Source: CAYQOX01 sp964419335
Lineage (GTDB): Bacteria; Hinthialibacterota; Hinthialibacteria; Hinthialibacterales; Hinthialibacteraceae
Assembly (NCBI GenBank): GCA_964419335.1
Contig: CAYQOX010000096.1
Location: forward strand, 1-6,297
Direction: 5' to 3'
DNA length: 6,297 nt
Under the pieces are notes generated by a model, which was given only the letters and a program-made list of their open reading frames with translations, did not search any database and had not been told where the DNA came from. The translations under genes and the position numbers were made by a program. Shown one piece after another: positions 5,964-6,297 of this stretch (its first letter is position 1; the number at the start of each line of letters is the position of its first letter).

Positions 5964-6297
5964 TCAAGCATAGGAGGCAAAGGTTTGATTGATGTACTGG
6001 TTAGTTTGCAAGTGGGTAAAAATCAATTGCGGAATTTGCGGGGGAAATTGCGCGGGTGAACGTGCGAGAAACTCGTCGGGTAAGCAACGCTTCAGGCGTT
6101 GTCTCAGGATTTCAACCATGCGACGCTTTACATCCCAGTTACAGGAATCCAGATGTTTGGCCAAGATCCAGTTTACATACTTTTTTCGTTGTTTTTCTTT
6201 GACAATACCCACAATTTGCTCCACCAGAAATGGGAAAATATCATGGTTTTGTATTTTGGCATCAACGAGCGCGGCATGGAAGCCACCGGATTGATGC
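5964..6297 (-). CDS. Unrecognised protein, C-terminal part, runs off the right edge
   Basis: On the - strand a frame is open from the window edge to TGA 5964-5966, giving about 110 codons without a start. It begins HQSGGFHAALVDAKIQNHDI and continues through KEKQRKKYVNWILAKHLDS and DVKRRMVEILRQRLKRC, then a Pro/Phe-rich stretch (SPAQFPPQIPQLIF) and a polar tail. Its amphipathic, charged helical character looks coded, unlike the opposite strand frame. An internal GTG at 6222-6224 is possible as a start but the frame continues upstream with sensible sequence. I do not recognise the family. It lies tail to tail with the truncated IAVEIETGKS fragment, beyond the integrase scar, and may belong to an island or to the host. 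It might itself be a fragment. Confidence 0.5.
   Translation of the reverse strand, partial: HQSGGFHAALVDAKIQNHDIFPFLVEQIVGIVKEKQRKKYVNWILAKHLDSCNWDVKRRMVEILRQRLKRCLPDEFLARSPAQFPPQIPQLIFTHLQTNQYINQTFASYA

Noticed and set aside
5992..6294. Plus-strand Cys-rich frame of about 100 codons preceded by AGGAGG at 5972-5977
   Set aside because: The Shine-Dalgarno match is 14 bases from the ATG, the translation is rich in Cys, Arg, Ser and Trp in a shadow-like way, and the opposite strand reads as a much more protein-like sequence. It is most likely antisense to that gene.
1..6297. CRISPR array, insertion sequence ends or a complete defence system
   Set aside because: No regularly spaced repeats, no paired terminal inverted repeats and no transposase motifs were seen. 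The only mobile-element signal is the integrase remnant.

Overview
The window is ordinary bacterial chromosome on its left four-fifths, with the worn edge of a former integrated element on its right. Base composition is moderate. Genes start with ATG behind good Shine-Dalgarno sites (AGGAGG before the first gene, GAGG before the membrane protein) and use the standard code. The secreted metalloprotease is of a family known from Bacteroidota, Planctomycetota and many uncultured Gram-negative-type lineages. I therefore read the source as an uncultured or poorly studied diderm bacterium, but nothing here fixes the phylum.

Left to right: a large secreted zinc metalloprotease of the DUF5117/DUF4953 type (167-3205) is closed by a perfect-stem terminator. 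A complete ribonuclease HI gene (3330-3806) follows with its own extended -10 promoter. Next come a tRNA-Glu(TTC) gene with a strong intrinsic terminator, a multi-pass GT-C/GT39-like membrane glycosyltransferase (4129-5352) and a tRNA-Arg(CCT) gene. These are separate transcription units all on the + strand. I see no functional pathway linking them; they look like housekeeping and accessory genes that happen to be neighbours.

The right end differs. Immediately downstream of tRNA-Arg, on the opposite strand, lies the C-terminal end of a tyrosine recombinase (the LGH box and the YSRY nucleophile region). Two in-frame TGA codons are followed by a further in-frame tail, FGQYLGKIEG, that the annotator would otherwise miss. 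This remnant is abruptly joined near 5727-5733 to the truncated 3' end of an oppositely oriented gene. That gene carries an IAVEIETGKS motif, as on the tail domain of HerA/conjugative-type ATPases and nuclease-like proteins. Tail to tail with it, an unrecognised reading frame enters from the right edge on the - strand. The simplest reading is a tRNA-Arg attachment site once used by an integrative element, of which deletion has left only fused scraps.

No complete novel system is visible. The most informative part is the tRNA-Arg/integrase scar, which marks where an accessory island begins or began.
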